A stretch of 64,000 bases of DNA from Caulobacter vibrioides. Lineage in GTDB: Bacteria; Pseudomonadota; Alphaproteobacteria; Caulobacterales; Caulobacteraceae. This document shows, piece after piece, positions 9,339 through 17,319 of this stretch. The stretch lies in NCBI RefSeq assembly GCF_002858865.1, contig NZ_PJRR01000012.1, positions 271,422-335,421 on the forward strand, written 5' to 3'. The notes below the pieces were generated by a model, which was not told where the DNA came from, searched no databases, and saw only the letters and a program-made list of their open reading frames with translations. Numbering within the stretch: position 1 is the first letter of the stretch; every line of letters begins with the position of its first letter. The translations under genes were made by a program, and so were the position numbers.

Positions 9339-10874
9339 CTATTTAGCGGCGCGCGAGCCGCTCGGCAAGCGCCGTCTTGCACCAGAATTGCGACGGGGCG
9401 CCGGACCGCCTTCCGGCGGGTCCGTGACGAGCGGCGCGTCGTATACGCCAGGGTCGTCCGGGATCGGCATCAGGGCCCCGCCGGTTTCGGCCGCGCGGAT
9501 GAACGGCGTCGACTCCGCATAGGCCGACGGCAGTTCAGGCAGATCGTTCATGGTCCGCTCGCGCCGCTCGTGGCGAGGATGGATCAGCTGGCCCGTCTCG
9601 GCGTAGCTGACCGCCAGGCGCGCCCAGTCGTCGCGCTGATAGGCGAAGGCGAGGCCTTCGGGGTCCAGATCCGACCAGTCAGGCTCCTGCGGCGCCGCAA
9701 CACCGCGGGCGATCCAGGCGCGGGCCTCGTCCGCGTCGCCATTGGCGGCGGCGACGCGCGCCATCAGGCCGGCGAAGCGCGCGGTCGGAGCCTCGTCGTC
9801 CAGCAGCCGGGCGGCGGCGCGGGCGGCGACCGGATCACCGCCGATCAGGGCGCTTTCGACGCGCAGAAGGCGGCTCTCCCGCGCCTCGGGCTTCATGGCG
9901 GCCAGGGCGGCCAGGCGCTGGGCGCGGGCCTTGGGTGTCTCGTTGGTCTTCAGGTCGCGATAGGCCAGCCAGAGCGCCGGGTGGGGCTCGGCCTTCCAGG
10001 CGGTCTCGATCAGGCCGCCGGCCTTGGCGGTCTTGCCGTCTTCCGCCAGCAACCGCGCAGCCATCACTACGCCGGGCGCGAAGTCGGGCTTGAGCTTCAC
10101 CGACTGGGTCGCGAAGTCCAGCGCCTGGGCGCGGGTCTTGGGGTCATCGGCGTTGACGAGGCTGGCGGCCGAGGCGGCCAGCAGGGCCGCGCGGCTGCGC
10201 TCGGCGACGACCGGCGAAACGATCTTGCGCTCAAGGGCGCCCTGAACAAGTTGCAGGGCCGCGGCCCAGTCGCCGGCTTCGAGGCGGGCCTCCAGGAGCG
10301 CGCGCCACGCCCAGCGGGCGGTGCGCGCCAGGCCATAGGCGGTTTCGGCGTGACGGATCGCGGTCTGCCGGTCGCCCTCGGCCTGAGCCGCCAGCATCAG
10401 GCCGCGCAAACCGGCCAGGCGCATCTCGGGGAAGCCGAGCATGGCGTTGTAGGCGCTCTTGGCGGCGCCGCGGTCGCCGGCGGCCTCGGCGGCCTGGGCG
10501 GCCAGGACGCGCACCAGGCCCGGCGCGTCCTCGGCCAGCTCGGACGACTTCTGCGCCAGACGGCGGGCCTCGGAGCCATCGCCGGCGGCGACGGCGAGGA
10601 AGCCGCGCGAAAGGGCCTCGATGGCCTGCTTGCGCTTGGCCTCCGCCCGAGCCCGCGCCGCGCGGCGGGGGGCCTCGACGATCCAGATGACGCCGCGCCA
10701 AAGCAGGGTGAACATCAACGCCGAGAACAGGGTCAGCAGCGCGGCGGCGGCGGCCGTCATCTCGACCCGCCAACCCATCCATTCCATCGAGGCGCGACCC
10801 GGCTCGCCGGTCAGGGCCAGGACGCTGACGGCGACGACGGCGACCAGAAAGAGCGCGAAGGCGACCCGGGTCAT
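9339..10874 (-). CDS. hemY: HemY-type inner-membrane TPR protein
   Basis: A 511-residue member of the HemY family found in proteobacterial heme clusters. Two hydrophobic segments are at about residues 5-22 and 42-66 (FALFLVAVVAVSVLAL, and LLTLFSALMFTLLWRGVIWI). The rest is a long array of helical TPR-like repeats rich in Ala and Leu, ending in a Pro-rich tail. It is not the protoporphyrinogen oxidase of Gram-positive bacteria that shares the symbol. Its start overlaps the end of the mitofilin-like gene by four bases, so it is last in the hemC-hemD-mitofilin-hemY cluster. Its exact role in heme metabolism is unsettled. Confidence 0.85.
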   Translation of the reverse strand: MTRVAFALFLVAVVAVSVLALTGEPGRASMEWMGWRVEMTAAAAALLTLFSALMFTLLWRGVIWIVEAPRRAARARAEAKRKQAIEALSRGFLAVAAGDGSEARRLAQKSSELAEDAPGLVRVLAAQAAEAAGDRGAAKSAYNAMLGFPEMRLAGLRGLMLAAQAEGDRQTAIRHAETAYGLARTARWAWRALLEARLEAGDWAAALQLVQGALERKIVSPVVAERSRAALLAASAASLVNADDPKTRAQALDFATQSVKLKPDFAPGVVMAARLLAEDGKTAKAGGLIETAWKAEPHPALWLAYRDLKTNETPKARAQRLAALAAMKPEARESRLLRVESALIGGDPVAARAAARLLDDEAPTARFAGLMARVAAANGDADEARAWIARGVAAPQEPDWSDLDPEGLAFAYQRDDWARLAVSYAETGQLIHPRHERRERTMNDLPELPSAYAESTPFIRAAETGGALMPIPDDPGVYDAPLVTDPPEGGPAPRRNSGARRRLPSGSRAAK

Positions 10875-11767
10875 GGCGCGACCGGGGCGGTGGCGCGCGA
10901 GACCCGCGCCAGTTCGGCCAGAGCGTCGGCGCGGACGGCCGACACATGGCGGTCGATCTCGATGCGCCGGTTGGCGGCGACGAACCAGGGCGCGAGCACC
11001 TCGCGCGAGGAGTCGTTGAGCGGGTCGAGCGCGGCGACCGCGCCCTCGACGTCACCTTCGTCCAGCAGGGCCTGGGCGCGCGCCAGCATGGCGTCGGGCG
11101 TCGAGCCCTTGGTCGAGCCGACGTGGCGGATCGAGACGATACTGGAGAGGGCGTAGCGGATCCGCGAGAACAGGTCCGCGTCCATGCCGGGATTACGCGA
11201 GGCGCTGGCGGCGCGGCCGGCCAGATTGCCGAACTGGGTGGCGAGGCCCGCGCGGGTCGGCGCGCCCGTGCGCGAGAGGGGCTCAAGGGCCCGCAGGTCC
11301 GGCGAGCCGGGCAGAACCCGCTCAAGACCCAGAAGTTCCGGGCCGAACGGCCGCGAGGTCCCCGCCGCCTCGGCCAGGGTGGCGACCGCGAGGGCGGCGA
11401 CGGCGGCGTCGGCCACGGTCTTCTGGCTGGCTTCCAGAGCGGTGATTCGGCCATTGAGTCGTTCGACGTCAGCCAGCGCGGTCTCGGCCGCGGCCGGCAG
11501 GTTGCTCTCCAGCGGCAGCGCCGCGCTCGCCGCCACCCGCTCGGCGACCGGGCGCGGGTTGGGCGTGGCCGAGACGGCGGGCTCGGGCGTGACGGGCTTG
11601 GCCGAGAACCAGGACGGCCCAAACCAGGCGACGCCGGCGCCCAGGGCGACGCAGACAAGACAGAGCAAGAGCCAGGCCCACACGCCCGGCCCCATCACCC
11701 GGCGACGGGCGTAGAGCGCCGGATCGCTGGGCGCGGCGATTTCAGCGGGATCGGCATCGGCGTTCAT
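10871..11767 (-). CDS. Mitofilin-like inner-membrane protein (alphaproteobacterial Mic60 homologue)
   Basis: The chosen ATG at 11767 (MNADADPAEIAAPSDP) gives 298 residues; the frame is open further upstream, but those residues look non-coding. A single membrane segment lies at about 30-52 (VWAWLLLCLVCVALGAGV). It is followed by a Pro-rich stretch, a coiled coil at about 90-125 and an Ala-rich C-terminal helical domain of mitofilin type. Alphaproteobacterial Mic60 homologues are known to sit beside hem genes, as here between hemD and hemY. In that family the protein shapes intracytoplasmic or envelope membranes. Confidence 0.72.
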   Translation of the reverse strand: MNADADPAEIAAPSDPALYARRRVMGPGVWAWLLLCLVCVALGAGVAWFGPSWFSAKPVTPEPAVSATPNPRPVAERVAASAALPLESNLPAAAETALADVERLNGRITALEASQKTVADAAVAALAVATLAEAAGTSRPFGPELLGLERVLPGSPDLRALEPLSRTGAPTRAGLATQFGNLAGRAASASRNPGMDADLFSRIRYALSSIVSIRHVGSTKGSTPDAMLARAQALLDEGDVEGAVAALDPLNDSSREVLAPWFVAANRRIEIDRHVSAVRADALAELARVSRATAPVAP

Positions 11768-11810
11768 GACCCATTCGTGCCCCACGCCGACGCATCGTGC
11801 AACGTCGTGC

Positions 11811-12497
11811 TCAAGCGTCGAGCAGCTGGAGCAGCGCAGATTCGTCCGGGCGCGGCGCGGACGCCACAAAACGCGGTTCAGCGATCTTGTCCAACGGCGC
11901 GGCGACGGCGGGGGACAGGCAGAGGAGGCGCAGATCGCCATGGTCGCGGCCCGCCAGGATCCGTCCCAGGGCGCGGGCCGCGCGTGGGGAATGAACCAGC
12001 ACACTCAGCGGCGCGTCGAGCAGGGCCAGGGTGGCGGGGGACGGCGCGCGCTCCACGGTGGCGTAGACCGCCACGCCGCGCGCTTCCAGACCCTGGGCGC
12101 GCAAGGCGGCGACGAGATCGCCCGCCGGCGCCTGGGCGCCCGCCCACAGCACAGGACCGGGGCGCGCGTCGATGATCAGCCGCTCCAGGGCCTCGACATC
12201 ACCTTCGGCGCTGAACGCGTGGGCGAAGCCCGCATCCTTGGCGGCCTTGGCCGTCGCCGCGCCCACCGTGAAGACCGGAAGATCACGACGGGCGCTGCAG
12301 CGCGCAAACCCCTCGACGCCGTTGACGCTGGTGAAGGCCAGGGCGGCGATACCGGAGAGATCAATCTTCGCAAGGATCGGCTCTATGGCCAGGAGTGGGT
12401 CGACAACCGGCCTAAAGCCGAGCGCGGCCACCCTCTGCGCCGTCGCCGCAGCGCCAGGCTGGGCGCGGGTGATCCAGACCGGCGCGCCAGAGCTCAA
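11811..12497 (-). CDS. hemD: Uroporphyrinogen-III synthase
   Basis: This enzyme closes hydroxymethylbilane into uroporphyrinogen III with inversion of ring D. The 228-residue length fits. HemD is poorly conserved, but the layout is right: N-terminal VWITRAQPGA, ALAFTSVNGVEGFA near 95-110, AVYATVERAP near 155, and VLVHSPRAARALGRIL near 185. The gene lies four bases downstream of hemC on the same strand, which strongly supports the call. Confidence 0.88.
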   Translation of the reverse strand: MSSGAPVWITRAQPGAAATAQRVAALGFRPVVDPLLAIEPILAKIDLSGIAALAFTSVNGVEGFARCSARRDLPVFTVGAATAKAAKDAGFAHAFSAEGDVEALERLIIDARPGPVLWAGAQAPAGDLVAALRAQGLEARGVAVYATVERAPSPATLALLDAPLSVLVHSPRAARALGRILAGRDHGDLRLLCLSPAVAAPLDKIAEPRFVASAPRPDESALLQLLDA

Positions 12498-12501
12498 GGC
12501 T

Positions 12502-13470
12502 CTATTCCGGCAGGACGATGGCGTCGCCGCCGGCCGCCCGGACCTCGGCGCCCAGCGTCAGGCCGAACGCGCGCGCCTCGGCGATATCGTCGGCGCCGGT
12601 CAGGGTGATGTCGCCTTCGCGGCGGAAACGCTGAGCGCCGTCGGGGGTCAGGGCCTCGACGATCATCGAAAGCCGCGCACCGTCCAGGATCGCACGCGCC
12701 CCGATGGCGGTGCGGCAGGAGCCTTCCAGCGCCAGGAGGGCGCCGCGCTCGGCGGCCACAGCGATCGTTGTCTCCCGGCAGCGGACAGCCTCGAGCCACG
12801 GCGCGCCGATATCCTCGGCGCGGGTCTCGATGACCAGGGCGCCCTGGCCCGGCGCCGGCGGACAGGCGTCGGGATCGAGCCAGCTCCTGGTCAGATGGCC
12901 AAGGCCCAGGCGATTGAGGCCCGACTGGGCCAGCAGGATCGCGTCGGCCTCGCCGCGCTCCAGCTTGGCCAGGCGCGTGTCGACATTGCCGCGCAGCATG
13001 ACGATCTCAAGATCGGGCCGCACGTGCAGGGCCTGGGCCTGGCGGCGCAAGGACGCGGTCCCAAGGCGCGCGCCCTTGGGCAGGTCTTCCAGTCGCTCGC
13101 AGACATGGCTGATGAAGGCGTCGCGCGGATCCTCGCGCTCGGGCGTGGCGGCCAGGACAAGCCCTGGCGGCAGCTCGGCCGGCATGTCCTTCAGCGAATG
13201 GACGGCGCAGTCGATGCGACCGTCCAGCAGGGCCTCCTCGATCTCCTTGGTGAAGAGGCCCTTGCCGCCGATCTCCATCAGGCGGCGATCCTGGATGCGG
13301 TCACCGCTGGTGACGATCGGGATCAGCGGGGCGGCCGCCTCGATCTCGTCCTTGGACGCTCCGGCCGGAACCCCCAATGCGTGGGCGATCCGCGCCTGCA
13401 TGAGGCCCGATTGCGCCAGGGACAGCTTGGAGCCGCGCGCGCCGATGCGGATGGGAGGTTGCCGGGACAC
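12502..13470 (-). CDS. hemC: Hydroxymethylbilane synthase (porphobilinogen deaminase)
   Basis: HemC joins four porphobilinogen units into hydroxymethylbilane. The 322 residues include IRIGARGSKLSLAQ, HSLKDMPAELPPG (residues 91-103), LGTASLRRQAQ, and LRGNVDTRLAKLERGEADAI. Cys252 in LEGSCRTAIGA is the attachment site of the dipyrromethane cofactor. It is first in the leftward heme cluster and divergent from tsaD across a 72-bp gap. Confidence 0.95.
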   Translation of the reverse strand: MSRQPPIRIGARGSKLSLAQSGLMQARIAHALGVPAGASKDEIEAAAPLIPIVTSGDRIQDRRLMEIGGKGLFTKEIEEALLDGRIDCAVHSLKDMPAELPPGLVLAATPEREDPRDAFISHVCERLEDLPKGARLGTASLRRQAQALHVRPDLEIVMLRGNVDTRLAKLERGEADAILLAQSGLNRLGLGHLTRSWLDPDACPPAPGQGALVIETRAEDIGAPWLEAVRCRETTIAVAAERGALLALEGSCRTAIGARAILDGARLSMIVEALTPDGAQRFRREGDITLTGADDIAEARAFGLTLGAEVRAAGGDAIVLPE

Positions 13471-13542
13471 GGTCTGAACGTTACCTGCGGAGACGAAAAC
13501 TCGTCTTCGCTGCTACAGGAGCGGCGGAAAGCCCGCAACCTG

Positions 13543-14646
13543 ATGACATCCCCTAAGCAATCCGACCTTCTCATCCTCGGCCTTGAGACCAGCTGCGATG
13601 AAACCGCGGCCTCGGTCGTGCGCCGCGCTGCGGACGGGACGGTGACGGTGCTGTCGTCGGTGATCGGCACCCAGTTCGAGAAGCACGCCCCGTTTGGCGG
13701 CGTCGTGCCCGAGATCGCCGCCCGGGCCCACGTCGAGTCGATCGACGCCATCGCCGCCGAGGCTGTTCGCGCGGCGGGCGTCGGGTTCGGAGATCTGGAC
13801 GGGGTCGCCGCCACGGCGGGGCCAGGCCTTGTGGGCGGGGTCATGGTGGGGCTGGCGTTCGGCAAGGCCGTAGCCTTGGCGCGGGGCGTGCCGCTGGTGG
13901 CCGTCAACCACCTGGAGGGTCACGCCGTCTCGGCCCGCCTGGGCGCCGACATCGCCTATCCGTTCCTGCTGCTGCTGGTGTCCGGCGGGCATTGTCAGCT
14001 GCTGGAGGTGTCGGGCGTCGGGGCCTGCAAGCGCCTGGGCACCACGATCGACGACGCCGCCGGCGAGGCCTTCGACAAGATCGCCAAGAGTCTGGGCCTG
14101 CCCTATCCCGGCGGCCCGGCGCTGGAGAAGCTGGCCGTGGGCGGCGATCCGGCCCGCTACGCCCTGCCCCGCGCGCTCTTGGGCCGCAAGGATTGCGACT
14201 TCTCGTTCTCGGGCCTGAAGACCGCCGCCGCGCGGATCGCCGAGACCCTGACCACCGACGACGCGCGCCGCGATCTGGCCGCCGGGGTCCAGGCCGCCAT
14301 CGCCCGCCAGCTGTCGGAGCGGGTCGATCGGGCGATGAAGCTTTACAAGGACGGCCATGACCCGGAGGACCTGCGCTTCGTGGTCGCCGGCGGCGTGGCG
14401 GCCAATGGCGCGGTGCGGGCGGCCCTGCTGGCCGACTGCGAGAAGAACGGCTTTTCGTTCGCCGCGCCGCCCCTGGCCTATTGCACCGACAACGCCGCTA
14501 TGATCGCCCTCGCCGGAGCCGAGCGGCTAGCGCTCGGGATCTTCGATGACCTCGACGCCATCGCTCGTCCGCGCTGGCCGCTGGACGAGGCCGCGGCGCT
14601 GGCCAATCCCGCCAACGCCTACGGACGCAAGGGAGCCAAGGCATGA
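13543..14646 (+). CDS. tsaD: tRNA N6-threonylcarbamoyladenosine transferase TsaD
   Basis: TsaD works with TsaB and TsaE to transfer threonylcarbamoyl to A37 of ANN-decoding tRNAs. The ATG at 13543 gives 367 residues, the usual length; the much longer open frame upstream is antisense to hemC/hemD and is rejected. Motifs are [15 protein letters not shown], the metal-binding His123 and His127 in [18 protein letters not shown] and [12 protein letters not shown]. Its partner tsaB lies 11 kb away at 25661. Its last four bases overlap the start of gpsA. Confidence 0.95.
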   Translation: MTSPKQSDLLILGLETSCDETAASVVRRAADGTVTVLSSVIGTQFEKHAPFGGVVPEIAARAHVESIDAIAAEAVRAAGVGFGDLDGVAATAGPGLVGGVMVGLAFGKAVALARGVPLVAVNHLEGHAVSARLGADIAYPFLLLLVSGGHCQLLEVSGVGACKRLGTTIDDAAGEAFDKIAKSLGLPYPGGPALEKLAVGGDPARYALPRALLGRKDCDFSFSGLKTAAARIAETLTTDDARRDLAAGVQAAIARQLSERVDRAMKLYKDGHDPEDLRFVVAGGVAANGAVRAALLADCEKNGFSFAAPPLAYCTDNAAMIALAGAERLALGIFDDLDAIARPRWPLDEAAALANPANAYGRKGAKA

Positions 14647-15653
14647 CGTTGCAGCCCATGACCTTTGAGAAGGTTGGCGTGATCGGCGCCGGCGCCTGGG
14701 GCACGGCCCTGGCGCAGGTGGCGGCGCGGGCGGGCCTTGCGGTGACGCTGCAGGCGCGCGAGCCCGAGGTCGTGGCCGCGATCAATGACACGCACGAGAA
14801 TGCGGTCTTCCTGCCGGGCATAGCGCTGGAGCCGGGGATCAAGGCCGTCGCCGACCTGGCGGACCTGGCCGACTGCGACCTGATCCTGGCCGTCGCCCCC
14901 GCCCAGCACCTGCGCGCGGCCCTGACCGCCTTCGCCCCGCATCGCAAGGCCGGCGCGCCTGTGGTGTTGTGCTCCAAGGGCGTCGAGCAGGGCTCTCTGA
15001 AGCTGATGACCGAGGTGGCGGCCGAAGCCCTGCCGGGCGCGCCGATCGCGGTGCTGTCGGGCCCCAGCTTCGCCGGCGAGGTCGCCCGCAACCTGCCCGC
15101 CGCCGTCACCCTGGCCTGCGAGGACGAGGCCCTGGGTCGCGCCATCGCTGAGGCCATCGCCATCCCGACCTTCCGCCCCTACACCGCCAACGACCTGATC
15201 GGCGCCGAGGCCGGCGGGGCGGTGAAGAACGTGCTGGCCATCGCCTGCGGCATCGTCGAGGGCAAGGGCCTGGGCCGCAACGCCCACGCCACGGTGATCA
15301 CCCGCGGCTTCGCCGAGCTGACCCGCCTGGCCGTCGCCCTGGGCGCGCGTCCGGAGACCGTCGCCGGCCTTTGTGGCTTGGGCGATCTGGTGCTGACCTG
15401 CTCCAGCCCCCAATCGCGCAACATGAGCGTGGGTCTGGCGCTCGGCCAGGGCCTGACCCTGGAGCAGGCGCTGGCCGGCAAGGTCTCGGTCGCTGAAGGC
15501 GTGGCCTCGGCCCCCGCCGTGCGCGCCCTGGCCCGCAAGGTCGGCGTCGAGGCCCCGATCTGCGAGGCCGTCGCCGCCATCCTGGCGGGCGAGGTCGCGG
15601 TCGACGCCGCGATCGCCGGTCTGCTCTCGCGCCCCCTGAAACCCGAAGCCTGA
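14643..15653 (+). CDS. gpsA: Glycerol-3-phosphate dehydrogenase [NAD(P)+]
   Basis: This enzyme reduces dihydroxyacetone phosphate to sn-glycerol-3-phosphate for phospholipid synthesis. It has an N-terminal Rossmann motif ([19 protein letters not shown]), the catalytic-region segment [18 protein letters not shown], and [20 protein letters not shown]. The ATG at 14643 overlaps the tsaD stop in an ATGA arrangement; a second ATG at 14658 would remove five residues. The tsaD-gpsA pairing is common in alphaproteobacteria. Confidence 0.94.
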   Translation: MTLQPMTFEKVGVIGAGAWGTALAQVAARAGLAVTLQAREPEVVAAINDTHENAVFLPGIALEPGIKAVADLADLADCDLILAVAPAQHLRAALTAFAPHRKAGAPVVLCSKGVEQGSLKLMTEVAAEALPGAPIAVLSGPSFAGEVARNLPAAVTLACEDEALGRAIAEAIAIPTFRPYTANDLIGAEAGGAVKNVLAIACGIVEGKGLGRNAHATVITRGFAELTRLAVALGARPETVAGLCGLGDLVLTCSSPQSRNMSVGLALGQGLTLEQALAGKVSVAEGVASAPAVRALARKVGVEAPICEAVAAILAGEVAVDAAIAGLLSRPLKPEA

Positions 15654-15672
15654 TCAAACAAGGACCGCCCGC

Positions 15673-15954
15673 ATGGCCCTCTTCGCCATCCTCTGCAAGG
15701 ACAAGCCCGGCGCGCTGGACACCCGCCTGGCCACCCGCCCCACCCATCTCGACTACCTGAACCAGTCGACGGGCCTGAAGCTGGCCGGCGCGCTGCTGGG
15801 CGATGACGGCAATCCGATCGGCTCGCTGCTGATCGTCGAGGCCGAGGATCTGGCCGCCGCCCAGGCCCAGGCCGACAACGACCCGTTCACCACCGCCGGG
15901 GTGTTCGAAAGCGTCGAGGTGCGGCCCTGGCGCGTGGCGATCGGCGCGCTCTGA
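15673..15954 (+). CDS. YciI-family protein
   Basis: A 93-residue ferredoxin-like alpha/beta protein of the YCII family: FAILCKDKPGALDTRLATRP, then HLDYLN and AQADNDPFTTAGVFESVEVRPW. YCII proteins are small dimers with a conserved His-Asp pair, seen here in PTHLDYL. Function is generally unknown. It lies 19 bp after gpsA and 4 bp before the Rieske gene, so it is part of the tsaD-gpsA operon. Confidence 0.85.
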   Translation: MALFAILCKDKPGALDTRLATRPTHLDYLNQSTGLKLAGALLGDDGNPIGSLLIVEAEDLAAAQAQADNDPFTTAGVFESVEVRPWRVAIGAL

Positions 15955-15958
15955 GCCG

Positions 15959-16327
15959 TTGCGGGACGCCGACGACAATCCCGCCCGTCCCCCGGCGGGG
16001 ACCGTGCTGTGCGGCCTGGACGAGATCGCCTCGCCCGGGTCGAAGGGCTTTCGCTGGCGCGAGGGCGACGCGATGTTCGCCGGCTTCGTGGTCCGCAAGG
16101 GCGAGGCCCTGGTCGGCTATGTCGACAGCTGCCCGCACGCCGGCTGGCCCCTGGCCGGTTTCGCCGGCCGCTACCTGACCCGCGACAATGACCTGATCCT
16201 GTGTTCCGGCCACGCGGCCCTCTTCCGCATCGAGGACGGCGGCTGCGTGGCGGGGCCCTGCCCGACCAGCGCCCGCCTGACGCCTTGGCCCGTCGCCGTG
16301 TGCGACGGACAGATCGTCACGGCCTGA
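15959..16327 (+). CDS. Rieske [2Fe-2S] domain protein
   Basis: A 122-residue single-domain Rieske ferredoxin. The cluster ligands are Cys58 and His60 (SCPHAGWP) and Cys82 and His85 (LCSGHAAL), a standard CxH...CxxH set. There is no signal peptide or membrane anchor, so it is cytoplasmic. It could donate electrons to an oxygenase or serve a maintenance role; no oxygenase lies beside it. Translation starts at TTG (15959), four bases after the yciI stop; no ATG in frame gives a complete domain. Confidence 0.82.
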   Translation: MRDADDNPARPPAGTVLCGLDEIASPGSKGFRWREGDAMFAGFVVRKGEALVGYVDSCPHAGWPLAGFAGRYLTRDNDLILCSGHAALFRIEDGGCVAGPCPTSARLTPWPVAVCDGQIVTA

Positions 16328-16384
16328 CCCTTCCTTAAGACCTTGGTCCTAGTCTCCCCCGCAACCGATGGAGGAGCCGGGACC

Positions 16385-17158
16385 ATGACCGCCGACATGC
16401 ACTTCGACGCCGAGACGGTCACCCATCGCGGCGGCCTCTCGAAGCTGCGCTCGCTGACCAAGGTCAATCCGCGCCTGGCGCCGAACCTGGCCAAGACCAT
16501 GCTGGGCGGTCCGCGCGACCACGCCGTGGTCGAGGCCTTCAACAGCCACGCCGCCGACAAGGGCTTCGAGTTCACCTCGACCTGGGCCAGCAACAACATC
16601 CCCTTCGTCACGCCGCTGCTGCGCGACTTCGCGGCCAAGCGGCCGGCGGGCGAGGCGATCCGCTACATGGAGATCGGCGCCTATGAGGGCCGGAACCTGG
16701 CCTTCATGGACTGGCTTCTGCCCGACCGCCTGGCGGTCACGGTCATCGATCCGTGGTTCGACGAGGCGCTGAACCCGGAAGAGAAGTACCACGCCGTCGA
16801 GCCGCGCTTCCGTCGCAACATGGACAAGTGCGGCTTCAAGAGCCTTTCGACCCACAAGGGCTTTTCGACCTACGTCCTGCCCCAGATGCTGGAACGGGGC
16901 GAGCAGTTCGACCTGATCTATGTCGATGGCAGCCATACGGCGCTGGCGGTGCTGATCGACCTGTGCTTCTGCGCCAGCCTGCTCAGCGTGGGCGGCATGA
17001 TGGTGCTGGACGACTATTGGCACGACATCAGCGAGATCGGCGGGCCGGGCGTGAAGCAGGCCGTCGACCAGTTCCACGCCGCCTTCGGCCGCTATTTCGA
17101 GATCGCCGCCGTTTACCGTCAGGTGGCGCTGGTGAAGACCGCCGAAATCCCGCGCTAG
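16385..17158 (+). CDS. Class I SAM-dependent methyltransferase (Methyltransf_24-like)
   Basis: The ATG at 16385 after CGGGAC gives 257 residues. The Rossmann-like methyltransferase core begins at about residue 90: YMEIGAYEGRNLAFMDWLL (SAM-binding loop), VTVIDPWFD (acidic residue for the ribose), FDLIYVDGSHTALAVLIDL, and VGGMMVLDDYW. This pattern is shared with CmcI/TylF-like and polysaccharide-associated methyltransferases. The substrate is unknown and no biosynthetic genes are adjacent. Confidence 0.8.
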   Translation: MTADMHFDAETVTHRGGLSKLRSLTKVNPRLAPNLAKTMLGGPRDHAVVEAFNSHAADKGFEFTSTWASNNIPFVTPLLRDFAAKRPAGEAIRYMEIGAYEGRNLAFMDWLLPDRLAVTVIDPWFDEALNPEEKYHAVEPRFRRNMDKCGFKSLSTHKGFSTYVLPQMLERGEQFDLIYVDGSHTALAVLIDLCFCASLLSVGGMMVLDDYWHDISEIGGPGVKQAVDQFHAAFGRYFEIAAVYRQVALVKTAEIPR

Positions 17159-17161
17159 CGA

Positions 17162-17215
17162 CGGTTCTCTAGAAATTCATTTAAATACAATATTTTAGGT
17201 ATTTCGCCGACCATA
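17162..17215. other. AT-rich patch upstream of the chemoreceptor gene
   Basis: This short stretch contains attcatttaaatacaatat and tttaggtattt and is clearly richer in A+T than the flanking DNA. It sits 105-158 bp before the chemoreceptor start. It may hold a promoter or a nucleoid-protein site. No perfect CtrA (TTAA-N7-TTAA) site is present; a degenerate TTAA-N7-TAGA lies at 17255-17269. Confidence 0.35.
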
Positions 17216-17319
17216 GGTCTGCGACATCATGCCACCCATGCGAGAATGTCATGGTTAAGGCCCGCTAGACTGGTTGGGCCGCATGCTCCGCCCATTCGGA
17301 TCTGCGGAGAGGTCGCGAT

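Noticed and set aside
12172..13542. In-frame extension of about 457 codons upstream of tsaD
   Set aside because: It is antisense to hemC and hemD, which are recognisable by motif. TsaD proteins begin at the [10 protein letters not shown] region used here.
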